From positions 3,622,001 through 3,686,000 of the forward strand of contig JARUPZ010000011.1 of assembly GCA_031213475.1 (NCBI GenBank): a stretch of 64,000 nucleotides of DNA. Direction: 5' to 3'. Below, piece after piece: positions 23,517-36,585 of the stretch; the first letter of the stretch is position 1, and every line of letters starts with the position of its first letter. This DNA is from Nereocystis luetkeana (Eukaryota > Sar > Phaeophyceae > Laminariales > Laminariaceae). The notes beneath the pieces were generated by a model. It made no database searches. It was given only the letters and a program-made list of their open reading frames with translations, and had not been told where the DNA came from. The position numbers and the translations under genes are program-made.

Positions 23517-26500
23517 GCTACTACTGTATGAAGAAACCAGCAGAGCTTCCCAGTTAATCGCACAGTGCACGATGTAAAGGGACTATTGATCATGATGACC
23601 GATGGCCGATTTGGGCGCCGGGTAAGGTAGCTAGCCGGGAAGAAGGTCGCCCTCCGTATTGTTTTCGCCTCCCAGCGCTCTGTACGGACAAGCGAATGTG
23701 CCTGGCGCTGGCACTCTTGGCATACGGTTAGTATACACTCGTCTCGTTCGCAGTGGACCTCGACAAGGTTATCGAAGAAGTGGCAATCTACCTACGTACC
23801 TACCTCCCCTCAAAGAAACATCTGCTCTTCTCGTACACACAGCAGCGGCCCTCAATCACACTGGTATCCACCATTTTTTTTACGTAAGTGGTAACCTACC
23901 TACCCACCCTTTTCGTGGATGGTTGGGTGTCAAAAAACCGCATCGCGCTTATTTTTGACACCCTAATGCCGCAAAAAACACGCAATTTTGGGAGAGAGAG
24001 AGAGAGAGAAAAAAAAACACACACACACACAGGGGTACGAGTACTTATGGAAACGTAGAAATATACTCCGGCTGCGCTAGGTCGTAAAATCGCGCAGCAG
24101 GTGCCGGCAAAACCGCGACAGTTTTTCGACAGCAACATATACCTACCTACCTACGCGCATAATTCCACACGATACCTTCTGTATGCGCATCACAAACTAG
24201 ACACCCGGTTCTTAACCATTTCGGGGGCAATTGACTTGCTCGGAATGACATAATAGAGTCAAACTACACGTTTCCACACAGCGTAGCACAGTCAGTAGTA
24301 AAAGGCTCATTACGTACTGGCATGAATGAACTCCTGGCCTGGGCGCAAAACCTCTTAATCGGAAAGACGGCGCGAGAATGGTTCGGACGGCCACGGCTCG
24401 GGTCGATGACTCTATTCTGTGTCCCAAATTATTCGCAACTCTCCTTCCTATTTTATTGGTCGTAATTCAGGTCCGGGTCCACAAAGCTATCATAGGCTCT
24501 TCTTTCTCCCTCCTCTCCCACCACGGTTCTCGGCTTCCCTTTTTATCGCGAGAAGAACTTCGGCTTTTTTCCCCCCTCGTGGACTCGCATCGCGATTGCA
24601 ACCCCCCCATCACAGCCCGCGTCGGAAACGCTACACCTATTAATTAGACCGCAACCAGGTACTCATGACTGTCCGACACCAGGGGAAAGGGCACCCCCCG
24701 CCCCGCCCGCCCCCTCCTCCCCCCAGCCGTCCCCAAAGAGATGCGTGGTCGATGGTCAAAATGACTACGTAAGGCAAGAAAAAATGAGTACGCCCCCCCT
24801 CCCTCCCTCCCTCCCCCCCGCCCACCTGGTGGCCTCGTCGAGGAGCATGATTGCTGGGTTCTTCAGTACCGCCCTTGCGATGGCGATGCGCTGCTTCTGC
24901 CCGCCCGACATCTGGACGCCCCCCTCCCCGACCTGCGTGTCGTACCCATCCGGGAACCCCTGCAGGCGGAAGGAAGGAACGGAGGAAGAAAGGAAGGAAG
25001 GAAGGGAGGGAGGAAGGAAGGAAGGAAGGGAGGAAGGAAGGAAGGAAGGAAGGAAGGAAGGGGGGAAGGAAGGGGGGAAGGAAGGAAGGCAACCGATTAA
25101 TCGACAGAAAAAAATCGTGTTTTCAGGTAAACAAAGTCTTTGTAATAGGGTTTATCGTAGGGGTGGTGGTGCCTTGAGTTATTTTTTGTTAGCTCACTAA
25201 CCTCAACCCTCAAGCATGACTTTCGAACGAGCTTGGCTCGCGCAACTCCATCAACCATTTCTGTGCGCTACTGATAGTCCATCAACCATTTCTGTGCGCT
25301 ACTGATAGTCCATCAACCATTTCTGTGCGCTACTATATCTATTTACCAGGTATATATATAGTGCTGTAGTGAAAACGTATCCTACTATTACGGGGGACCA
25401 TAGTAAATAGGATCAAATGTTGCTAGTAAAAATAGCTAAATATATAATTTTTTGTGTGTACCATGAACAATCAATCCCATGACTTATATAATAGGCGCTC
25501 ACGAAAACAGGTGTGCAACACCAAGATGGGATAATAAGGCGTATGCCTTACAGGGCAAAACACATCCCTCAGTTAAGCTAAGGACTCACTCCGTCAGTAA
25601 CAAATATTTCGACCAAAAAGTGCTACCCCTAATTGCAACCCCTACCGTACTACGCCTACCCCCTAATTGCACCACAAACACCCTACTTTTAACCCCTGTT
25701 GTAGCAACGCGTCACCCCTGATTGCAACACCAACACCCTAATTGTTGTGCCACGCGCCACCCCTAATTGCAACACCAACACCCTAATTGTTGTACCACGC
25801 ACCACGCCTAATTGCAACACCAATACCCTACTTGCAACCCCTTTTGCACCGCGCATCACCCTAAATTTCAACACCAATACCCTACTAGCAACCCCCGCCG
25901 TACCACGCCTCACCCCTAATTGCAACACCAAAACCTTCAACACCACCAACACCACCGCCTTTACCGCCAACCCCGCCGCCAACCCCGCCACCAACACCAG
26001 TACCAACACCAACACCAACACCAACACCCCAGCGCCCACCAGCACCAACACACCACAACAGCACCAACATCAGAGCCACCATCTGAACCGTCGCTAAACT
26101 CGGAACGAAACGGAAAGCACGTGCAACGAGCAACAGAGCCAATACCACCTCGACGTAACCCTACCAATAACACCAACACCCAACACCACCAACATTCACT
26201 CGTACCACGGAACACTGCCATATGAACCTTCGCTCCACTTGGAAATATATTAAAAAAAAACAAAAAAAACACGTGCTATAGAAGCAACAGAGCCATCAAA
26301 TATCTCGATGAACGCTGCCAAAAAACACCGACACCGTCATCAACACCAACACTATACACCACCATCTAGCCGTCTCTTATGCCTGAAGAAAAGAAAAAAA
26401 AAATGGAAGCACGTCAGGCAACAGAGCCATCCTTTACCTCGATGAATGCCGACGCGTTCGCCACGGCCGCAGCCTTCGCCACCTGCTCCTGACTAGCCCC

Positions 26501-28303
26501 CGGTCTACCATATCGGATGTTGTCCGCAACGCTTCCACCGAAGAGGACAGGTTCCTGCTCAACCACCCCTATCTGGACGATCGGTACAACCATGGCAGGC
26601 GGAATGGTCAAGGGGGGGGGGGGGAAGGCAGGGGGTGTACTCGATATCATGCATGGCCGTAGTCGTATGACCATAAACCCGCGCATCCCTACAATGTCAG
26701 GACGGAGCACGTCGGGCTTTCACCGACCAGGCAGACATTGCTTGCACCAGGGGGGGGGGGGGGGGGGTACTCGATATCATGCATGGCCGTACTCGTACGC
26801 CAATAGACCCTCGCATCCCTACCATGCCACAAAAGGAGCACGTCGGGCTTTTACCGACCAGGCAGACACTTGCTTGCACCAACCAAGCTTTGCGAAGCGC
26901 CGTCAGGGTGTTCGGCGAGTCGCTTGGATGGGTGAGCTGCATCCTACCAAGAGCCGCTTGTGAGGCGGACTTGGGGGGGGGGCGGAGACAATGGCTGATC
27001 AACAGCTGATTTTGAGTGAGAGCGCCCTCGCAAGCCACGGTGGCAGAAGGAGGAGACCGGCGGCCCATCGCACGCGAAAAATGCAAGCTGTCTGCCTACC
27101 ACCATGTACTACCAGGTACGGGTAGCAAGATGACCCATAGTGGGACAACCGTCGGCTCATCGCTAAAACATCGCGGGCCGTCTTCCTACACAAACCTCGC
27201 GCACGACGTTTCCGGGGCTTTCCGAGGGACAAGAGGGATCCTGCATGCTGGTTTGGCGAAGGCATCGAAAACGGCGCTCGGGAAGGGGCCGCAACCCGCC
27301 CCGAAAAGTCGTTTTGCTGGTCCCTATAACCGCCCACCTTTTTGTTTCTTCAAGGCTCGAGCTACGGTTGGGGGTGATAGCACACGGGCCGTGACGCCTC
27401 TATCTGACACACGGGCCGTGATGCTTCTATCTGATACACGGGCCGTGATGCCTCTATCTGACTCGCGGGTAGCTCGATCCAATCAATCCCAGTGGTGGAA
27501 TACGGTCAAATGTTTTTTCACATTGCTATTATTCATGGTACACACAAGAGACCGTAAAGGAGAGCGTTTGAGCTCTAGACAGGGTTACGTGCTACCAGGT
27601 ATCATTTTTTTTTCCTTCTCAGCTTTCGTTTTTTTTTTTTTTCCCCGACAACGGGAAAAGGTATAATACCGAACTAAACAATACCGAACTAGACAATACA
27701 GAACTAAACAAAAATGTGTCTGTGTGTGTGTGTGTGTGTTTTTTTTTTCGGAAAATATCTGGTCGACAGAGATAGAGGCCCTTCTTCCGAAAATACAACG
27801 TTTCGACGTTACGTAGCACCCTATCATGATAACCGTTGCTAAGCCTCATAGTACTGCAGTCCCGTTTTGGGGACAAACCACACTGATTCCAAGCAGTCTG
27901 TCCCCAAAACGGGACTGCGGTCCTAAAAGGGTCAACAAGAGAAAAAAAAAAGTGCCGAAAAACGACCGCAACACCTATATAGCCCGCACGGGGTTAAGAA
28001 ACAGCCCAATATTTCTCAAACGATGAGCCCCAGAGAAAAAAGTAGGTTTTCAACAACGCCACCCTATCTAGATACATACAGTATCATGCCTCATGTATAA
28101 CCCTTTTAAGGACTCCAGTCCCGTTTTCGGGACAAAATCACTCAAATTCCAAGTAAATCGTCCCCACAACGGCACTGCGGTCCTAAAAGGGTCAAGAATA
28201 GTAATTAAAAAGCCGCCGTTCCTGCGGGGCGTTGAAAGAACAACCCAAGAAAATTCCCTCTCCACAGTAATCTCTGCCCAAAAAAACTGGCGCGGCCCGG
28301 TCC

Positions 28304-28376
<73 letters not shown>

Positions 28377-29835
28377 CCTCCCTCCCTTGCACCCCCATAA
28401 AAGAAAAACCCTTTCCGAAGAACGATCGCAATCGAAAACGTCGACCACTTGTGCCGATGGGGTAAGCAAGGCGTGTGCCACACGCCAACGCCGCCCGTTT
28501 TTATCGGCGTCTCTCACCCTGCCCCTGAGGCCTCTGGGTTCCAGCGTGTTCAGCGGGACGCCGTCTAGCTCGATCGTTCCCGACTGCGGGTCGTACAAGC
28601 GCGTCAGCAGTCGCAGGACGGTCGACTTGCCGCACCCGCTGGCTCCCACGATCGCGAGAGACGAGCCCGCTTCCACCTGTGCGAGCGAGAGAGCGAGAGA
28701 GCGAGGCGAAGCGAGGCAAGCAAAGCACAGCGCGAAGAGCTAAAGCAGGATTCACAAAATAACACGAGAAGCAAAAAAGAAAAAAGAAAAAAAAAAAAAG
28801 GAATTCAAACCCCAAAAAAAAAACACACGGGAGGCCAGGAACGAATACATGACAGGTATATATAGATGACGAGAAAACTGAAACAACTTAGTCGCAAGGT
28901 AGACATTCAGAAATGCACATATATCAACGCAAAACCTTGCGATCAGCCAGCAGAACTCACTCGCGGCAAAAAGCCCAAACACAAGACCAGGGTTTTTAGG
29001 GATGAAAACGCAAAAAGGTGGCACACGTCACACACACGCACACACCTACCCCGGTGTCGCGCGAAACGAGAGGGGGAAAAAAAAAAAAAAAAAAAAAACA
29101 AGAAAAAAAAAACTACGCATCGCTTCGGAGCGCGGCATCAGACAGCGAATCCTCGGGACTTTTTTTGTTTTCTTCTTTCTTCTTTTTTTTTTCTGTTCGC
29201 CTGGCCTAGGCTTCGCTTGGGGGACTTCAGCCAGCGCTAACGCTTTGGTGCAATCGTCAGATCGAGCGGTACCGCCACTGAAATGTAGGAGGGAGCGCAC
29301 GACAACGTTCGGGGTAGTATTATTTTTCTGCCTTTCGAGGGCAAGGCTGTCGAATCTCACCTCGAGGGTCAAGCCCCCGAGCACGGAGGCGTGCGGGCGT
29401 GTAGGATAGCTGAAGTGAACGTCCTGGGTTAACACAGCAGCAGCGGAAATGAACGGGGGAGGCAAGAAAGTAAGTAAGTAAGTAAGTAAGTGTAATCGAA
29501 CCAAAAAAACGCCAACAACAACAACAACAACCACAGCAATTTTTCAGTACTACGCAGGTTGGGCTCGTGCTCGCGTTTTTCAGCCCCGATCGTTTCTTCG
29601 TGCACGGTGAAGAAATAGTTGCAACACAATACACTACACATGCAAAAACAAAAACAAAAAACTATCGGTTTCACCTGGTAACCTGGCAACGACGCCAAGT
29701 CCATACGTAGGCGAAACCAACCTTCTCTGTCCAAACGATTTGCTTCGGGAACCGTACTCCCGTTTCCTCATCAAAAATTACTCGAACTTAGAGTCAGGTC
29801 TACGTAGGTTTCAGTACAGTTGCCCTACGTATTGC

Positions 29836-29866
<31 letters not shown>

Positions 29867-30229
29867 TATGTACCCTTTGAGTACCGCAGTCCCGTTTTGA
29901 GGATAAACTACTTGAAGTTTGACTGGTTTGTCCCCAAAATGAGACTGGAGTTCAAAAAGGGTTACCATCGTACACATAAAAACCTATCTACTCCAGTATT
30001 TTCACATAGCACATTTGGTCCTGATTATTATTACGGGGGGCCATAGTTAATAGGACCAAATATTGTTAGTAAAAATGGTGAAATATATATATTTTTAATG
30101 TATACCATTGGTCCTATTAACTATGGTCCTCCGTAGTATGTCTACCCCCGCAATAATAACCAAGAGGGTGTACGCCTCGCGCCTTAATATGTGCCGATTG
30201 GCCATTTTCAGCTGTTACCAGCGACGATG

Positions 30230-30269
<40 letters not shown>

Positions 30270-33200
30270 TGGTAAGAGATCGGGAACCGATATGATAATA
30301 ATAATCTGCAGTTTGTTGTTGTAGGGAGAATTAGGCGTTATGGTTCATGTTCTTTGGCCGCATACGTATTGGTAGTCCGTACGTAAGTCACTCAAGACAG
30401 CAGCAGCTTGATATTGCTTGGTTGATTGCGCTATTAATAGTGGGAGTATCAGGTGGATACCGCACGGAACCGTGCTGGCAGACTGGTAGAGTACGCGAAC
30501 AGACAGGCCCGCGCGAGGAAATCGAATATCGCGGGGTGGTTATATAGTCAACCTTTTACGCCTTTTAGGGCAGAAAAAAAACTGCAGTAGTCCCGTTTTC
30601 GGGGACAAACTGCTTGGAGTTTGAGTGGTTCATCCCCCAGACGGGAGTGCAGTTTCGCCCCAAAAGGCACGGAGGGTCAACTCATGCTATGCATACACTA
30701 GTAATATATACACACGCATACCATAGCAGGGGGTGCACCGAAAAACATTTACTTGCGAGTCTCAATGGAGCTCTCTTCTCCCCTCACCCGAAACGCCGAC
30801 GGAAAACCTACCCGGTAAGCCAACACGAGCAATGATCTAGTATGGCACTATTATGGCATACCACTCACAGCGGAACCTTTCGTCATGGATGTGAACACCA
30901 AGCGGCCCTTGTACACTACGCCGAGAGCGGTAGGTACACAAAAGGAACGCCTCATTGTAAAAAATTGCTGGAACCATGTCCTTCCTAAAACGGTGGGCGG
31001 GCAGTTTTGTGTCAGTGCCCTTAAGGAACGCCATCAAGCAGAAACGATGTTTAGCCCAAAAAATGTCACTGGGCACTATCTCGTAAGACGGATCCGTCAA
31101 CCGAAACAAAACAAACCAACAGCGCGCAAAATTCCTGATGAAGATACAGCTGTGGCGGCCACGCTTCCGCCCCCCGCCAACCCCTGCTGCGCACGTCCCC
31201 CCCCGCACCCCACGGAGGGTCTTATGGCCATACGACTATGGCCATGCATGATATCGAGTACCCCCTCTCCCCCCACCTCCGCCGCCACCTGTACCTTGAA
31301 AACCACTCGGCCTGCCACCATTCTAGGGAGGGCTTTGCCTCCCGCGATTTCCAAATTGGCGCTAGCCGCGGCAGCACCATCGGCGGAATTAGCGGCGGCA
31401 TCAGTGAGGGTAGGCACTTCTGCGGACGTGATGATGTCCATGACGCGCTCGCTGGCACCCAGGGCTCGCATCACCTAAAGCCAGCGATGTCAGTGGGAGT
31501 GTTTATTCCGATTTGTGGGCGTTCAGGATTGGAGGTACAGACAACGGAGGAGTTGGCCGACCCGACGGCAGGAGGTTTTATAGCAGCGGCAGCAACAACA
31601 GCAACAGCCTTATCGGCAGCAGGGCAGCAGCAGCAGTCCGTCTGTGACGATAGGAGTTTGATTGATGGCACAAAAAAAAGCGGCCGCTATCTCTCGACAG
31701 TTTCTTATGTTTATATTTTAAGAACGCGCCATGGTAAGAGAACAGACAACGCAGTAGTTGGACGACCCGACGGCAGGAGGTCGTATACCAGTGGCAGCAA
31801 CAGCAGCAGCAACAACAGAAAAAGCCGCATCAGCTGCAGAGCAGCAGCAGCAGAACAGCAGCAGCAGCAGCAGTCCAATTGTAATGAGAGGGGTTTGTCT
31901 GGTGCAGAACAAAAAAAAACGGCCGTCACTTCTCGATACACAATTTTTTCCCCTTGGGAGGGAGTGCGGGCGAGGCCCGCTTCAGATTCTTGGGAGAGGA
32001 GAACAAACGAAAACGAAACAAAACACAACACACACAAAAAAAAAAACGAGAAAACACACAAAACAAAACAAAACAAAACAAAGCAAAACACGGCGTACGC
32101 AAAAGAAAACACTACTACGGGGGACCACAGTTAATAGGACCTGTCGTATACATAAAAACCTATATATTCAACCATTTCTACTAACAATAGTTGGTCCTAT
32201 TAACTATGGTCCCCCGTAACAAGAAAAAAAAAATATAGCACAAGGAAAATAAACCATAGGACTAGAACACACGGGCGTAACAACAAACATCATGCCACGC
32301 TACAAACATCATGCCACGCTAAGGCGATGCTGTGCAAGGAGTTTTCGTCCATGGGCGGGGAAAACCGGCGCTCCTTTAGGTAAACCGAGCCACCACGGTC
32401 ACGTTAACCCCGAAAATGAGACTAAAGAGAACAGAGCCGTTCGCTTGGTTTATTTATCCAATGGCATAGGGAGAATTACGAGTGCCGAAGGAACGCCGGG
32501 GTATGGTTATCCATACCGCACGAGCACGCACCCGTGCCACACGGCATGGCACTACCAGGTGGTGTCACGCGTGCGTCTATATTGCCAGATTTGCACCAGC
32601 GCCACACAGCATGGGCAGCCACGCCTGGCCAGCCGCTAAACCTCGCTCGCTTACGTCAACAAGCCGAACCTCTCGTACGTCTAAGAGTAAAGCAATGACA
32701 AAAAACGCTGACGTGTCCAGTTCAGTACCCCTGCCCCCCCCGGTTCAGTGTTACAGTAGTTGTACCTGTGAGTATACGCTAGTGAGACCCCCAAAGTTGA
32801 CGGCCAGGAAGGTGGAGTAGAGCAGGAAGGATGTCATGTCTCCGACGCTTAGCACGCCCTCGGCAACCTGTCACAGACAAACAGACAGACAGACAGACAG
32901 AAAGGCAGTCAGTTAGTCAGACAGACAGACAGACAGACAAAAAGGCAGTCAGACAGTCAGACAGACAGACTGACTGACAGACAGACAGACAGACAAAGAC
33001 ATAGACAGAGCTACACACAGAGTTACGGACAAGACAGACAGACTTGAAAAACAGACGAACAACAAAACAGAAAAAAAAAAACAAACAGACGAACAAACGA
33101 ACAGATAAACACACAGACAAAACAGACAGACGCAATTGTTTAGAAGGTCAAACAAAACAAAACAAACAAACAAACAAACAAACAAACACATACACGCATA

Positions 33201-36200
33201 CACACACGAAAAAAAAAAAAAAAAGCGAAGCAAAACAAAACAAGAGACATAGAACGGCGTAGGGAGAGAGAGGCCCTATGGCCCATCGTCACTACCCCTG
33301 TCGGCGTGATTCCAACAACCAGTCGCCCCAACGGCATGACAATAAAAAGTCGAGAGAGAGCGCCCAAGGGAGGGTGGAAGAGCAACCAACGGTGAGAGGA
33401 TCGTGCCCCAATTACATCTCACGGGGAGAGCACGAGACGGCACAAGGAGGGACACAAGGGAAACCACCGACGGAAAGGCAATCGTAACGCGCCCTTCGTT
33501 TATCTCGACGAACAAAAAAAAAGAAGGTGTTCCAGCGCGGCGTGTACGCGACGAGCAGCGGACGGACGGCGGCAGAGACTCGTGCGATGGGGACGACGAA
33601 ACAAAAATGTGCGTGATCGAACGGGGGAAAAAAAGGATAGGAACAACACCCGACTTTCACGCGAGTTTTCGCGTTACAATACACGGGACGCGCGCACTCG
33701 TTCGCAGGCGGGTCGGTGGGAAAGTGGAGTGTTGTTGTTGTTGCTGCTGCTGCTGCCGCTGCTGCTACTGCTATGCCAGCCCCAACGGCCTACCACCACC
33801 CCGTAAGCGAGTATGGGCGCGCGCGCGCACACCGAACACTCTCCGATCGACAACCGTGCTACAGCCACCCTTGAAAGGCATGAAATGGAGCGCTATGTTC
33901 CAGACGACGTGCCTGCTGTCCACCGAGAGCCATGACAGCACAGAGAGAAGCGTGCCCTCCGAAGTGCATGGAGCCCTGGAAAAACGAGTTGGTGATGCCG
34001 ACCTTCGCCGCCAGATGGTACGAGTCTTCCACCTGGTTTCGACGAGGGGAAAGTTTTTTCGTCGTGCACAAATCGAACAGATATATCATCTACAGATAGA
34101 TCAGATAGATCACGATCTACAGATATATCTACAGATATATCGTCTACAGATATATCGTCTACAGATAAATCGTTCATAGATAAATCCTCCACAGATAGAT
34201 CACGATCTACATACATATCATCTGCAGATAGATCGTCTACAGATCAAATCATCCACAGATAATTCATCTACAGATAACTCATCTACAGATATATCATCTA
34301 CAGATATATCCTCTACAGATAAATCATCCACAGATAATATCCACAGATAAATATCTACAGATAAATCATCCACAGATGGATCACGATCTACAGATAAATC
34401 GTCTACAGATAAATCGTCCACAGATAAATCATCCACAGGTAGATCCTTGACAGATGTATCATCCACAGAAATATCACGATCTACAGATATATCATCTACA
34501 AATATATCATCTACTGACGTATCATCAACAGATATATCATCTACAGAAGAATAACCTACAGACATATCATCTACAGACAGATCATCTAGATCCCAACCTG
34601 CCGTCATGAGATGCTGTGCAGGACCTATCTGCACCTCGGTGTAGACTCGCCGCAGTCTCAACAGACGCCGACAGATCGGTTACTCACAAAACACGAACAG
34701 AGGTGTGGTGACCAACTACTGCACTACTATTTACGGGGGACCATAGTAAATAGGACCAAATATTGTTGGTAAAAATAGGTAAATATATACCAGGTAGGTT
34801 TTTGTGTGTACCGTAGGTCCTGTTAACTATGGTCCCCCGTAATACTACCTGATACCTTTAGGAACGGGCGACAAGACCCTTTCAGGGCAAACTGCTGTCC
34901 CGTTTTGGGGACGACCCGCTCTAATTCCAAGTAATTATGTCCCCAAAACGGGACTGCGGTTCTAAAAAGGGTTCACAAGAGGCGGTGGTACTTATCCAGG
35001 GGGACGGGGACGGGGGTGTACTCGATAGGAGAGATGTACTCGATCTCACGCATGGCCGTAGTCGTATGACCATAGAGGGGGGGGGGGTATTTGGCGCGGG
35101 AAACAAGCCCTAGAAACCACAGATAGATGCTCCCGTCGAGCGACGCCAAGTACCCCCTCCCCCCCCCTCTATGGTCATACGACTACGGCCATGCATGAGA
35201 TCGAGTACATATCTCCTATCGAGTACACCCCCCCCCCCCTACCATCCGCTCCCGGACCGACTTTTCGAGCTCCATATCTCCACGTTGTCAGCGCGGTAAA
35301 GGGCTGCGTTGGACAGATTTTAAGGTGTTGAGGTAGATATCGTCGAGGGCTGTCCGAAAAACGCGTCGTTTGAGGTGGGCTCGAGAAGTCGGTTACTCGC
35401 ATTATTACGGTATATAGAGCGTCTCTCAGGCGAAAAAAAAAAAACGCAGAAAAATTGAGGAACACCCCCGTCGTAACGGCTCGACCTACGTGTGTGCAGG
35501 AGCGTCCTTTACACAAAACTTTGTGCAGGATGCGGGTCTCATTGGTCAAGGCGGGTCTTTCGGCCGCCCGGCATTTTCTAGCGAAAAAACGCCACCAACA
35601 CACGCGGCGGAGCCGCGTGACTGCCCCTGCCGACCACGAGCCCCCCAAAGGGTTCGGGTTCGGGTTCGGGTTCGGGCTAGGGTTAGGGTTAAGGTTAGGG
35701 TTGGGTTGGTCTCGGCCGACGTGCAAGGCTGAAATTGACGACAAACGCCCATCACGATTTTTTGTGCAAGACGCTCCTGCACATAGCGGGAGCCCCGTCG
35801 TAACATGCGTCCGTACTGCTGGATAAAGTGACGTGGGCTAACGTGGAGAGTGGTAAACTACAGGACCTATTTTTTTCCTGAGGCTCCTCCGAAAAAAAAA
35901 CTGATTCAGAAAAGAAGAAAAAACACTATAAAAAAAAACGGACGCTTGAGTTCCTCGCCCTTATAACCTTAAGGCGCTGTGCGAAAAACATTGCAATAAA
36001 ATAAAAGAAGATACTTTTTTTAAGATGTTGGGTTGTTCCTCACAAATAGCTGAGGAACCTGTCCGTCAGTCGGGAAACAAAAATGGCACGCGTCTTATTG
36101 CGGGGGGAGCATAGCAATCAGGACCAATCACACACACAAAAAAACTATATATTGCAGTATTTTTACGAAGGATGTTGGGTCCTGATTACTACTGTCTGTC

Positions 36201-36544
36201 TGTCCCTCCGTAAATAGTACCAGGGTACCTGGTAGGTCCTAACCTATCTGACGGCACGGCCTACCGCTTGCCGAAATAAACAGGACAACAGAGGAATGAG
36301 CCGGTAAGGCAGGCGTAAACCTGCTAAGACTGCAGTCCCTTTTTGGGGGGAAAACCACTTGAATTCCAAGTAGTTTGTCCCCAACACGGGCCTGCGGTCC
36401 TAAAAGGCTTAAGGTAACTGCTGCGCGGTGGTGGGCGCCGCCGACTCGACCAGCCTGTTTTAAAGACGGCGGCCTGGAATGTTTGCGGCCGATCGTACCC
36501 CCCCCCCCCCCCCCCCCCCCCACAACTCCGTCCCGGCATTGTAT

Positions 36545-36585
<41 letters not shown>

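Noticed and set aside
25247-25334. CRISPR array
   Set aside because: The 31-bp units are contiguous with no unique spacers, and the genome is eukaryotic.
30837-31208. Overlapping open frames on both strands in ABC intron 10
   Set aside because: Both strands are open for about 100 codons, but neither shows a recognisable domain or splice context.
31238-32134. 298-residue plus-strand frame
   Set aside because: Overlaps ABC exon 10 in antisense and continues into CAG-type and poly-A repeats; composition artefact.
34218-34661. 147-residue frame rich in DDLSVDD
   Set aside because: Produced by the 12-15 bp minisatellite read in one phase.
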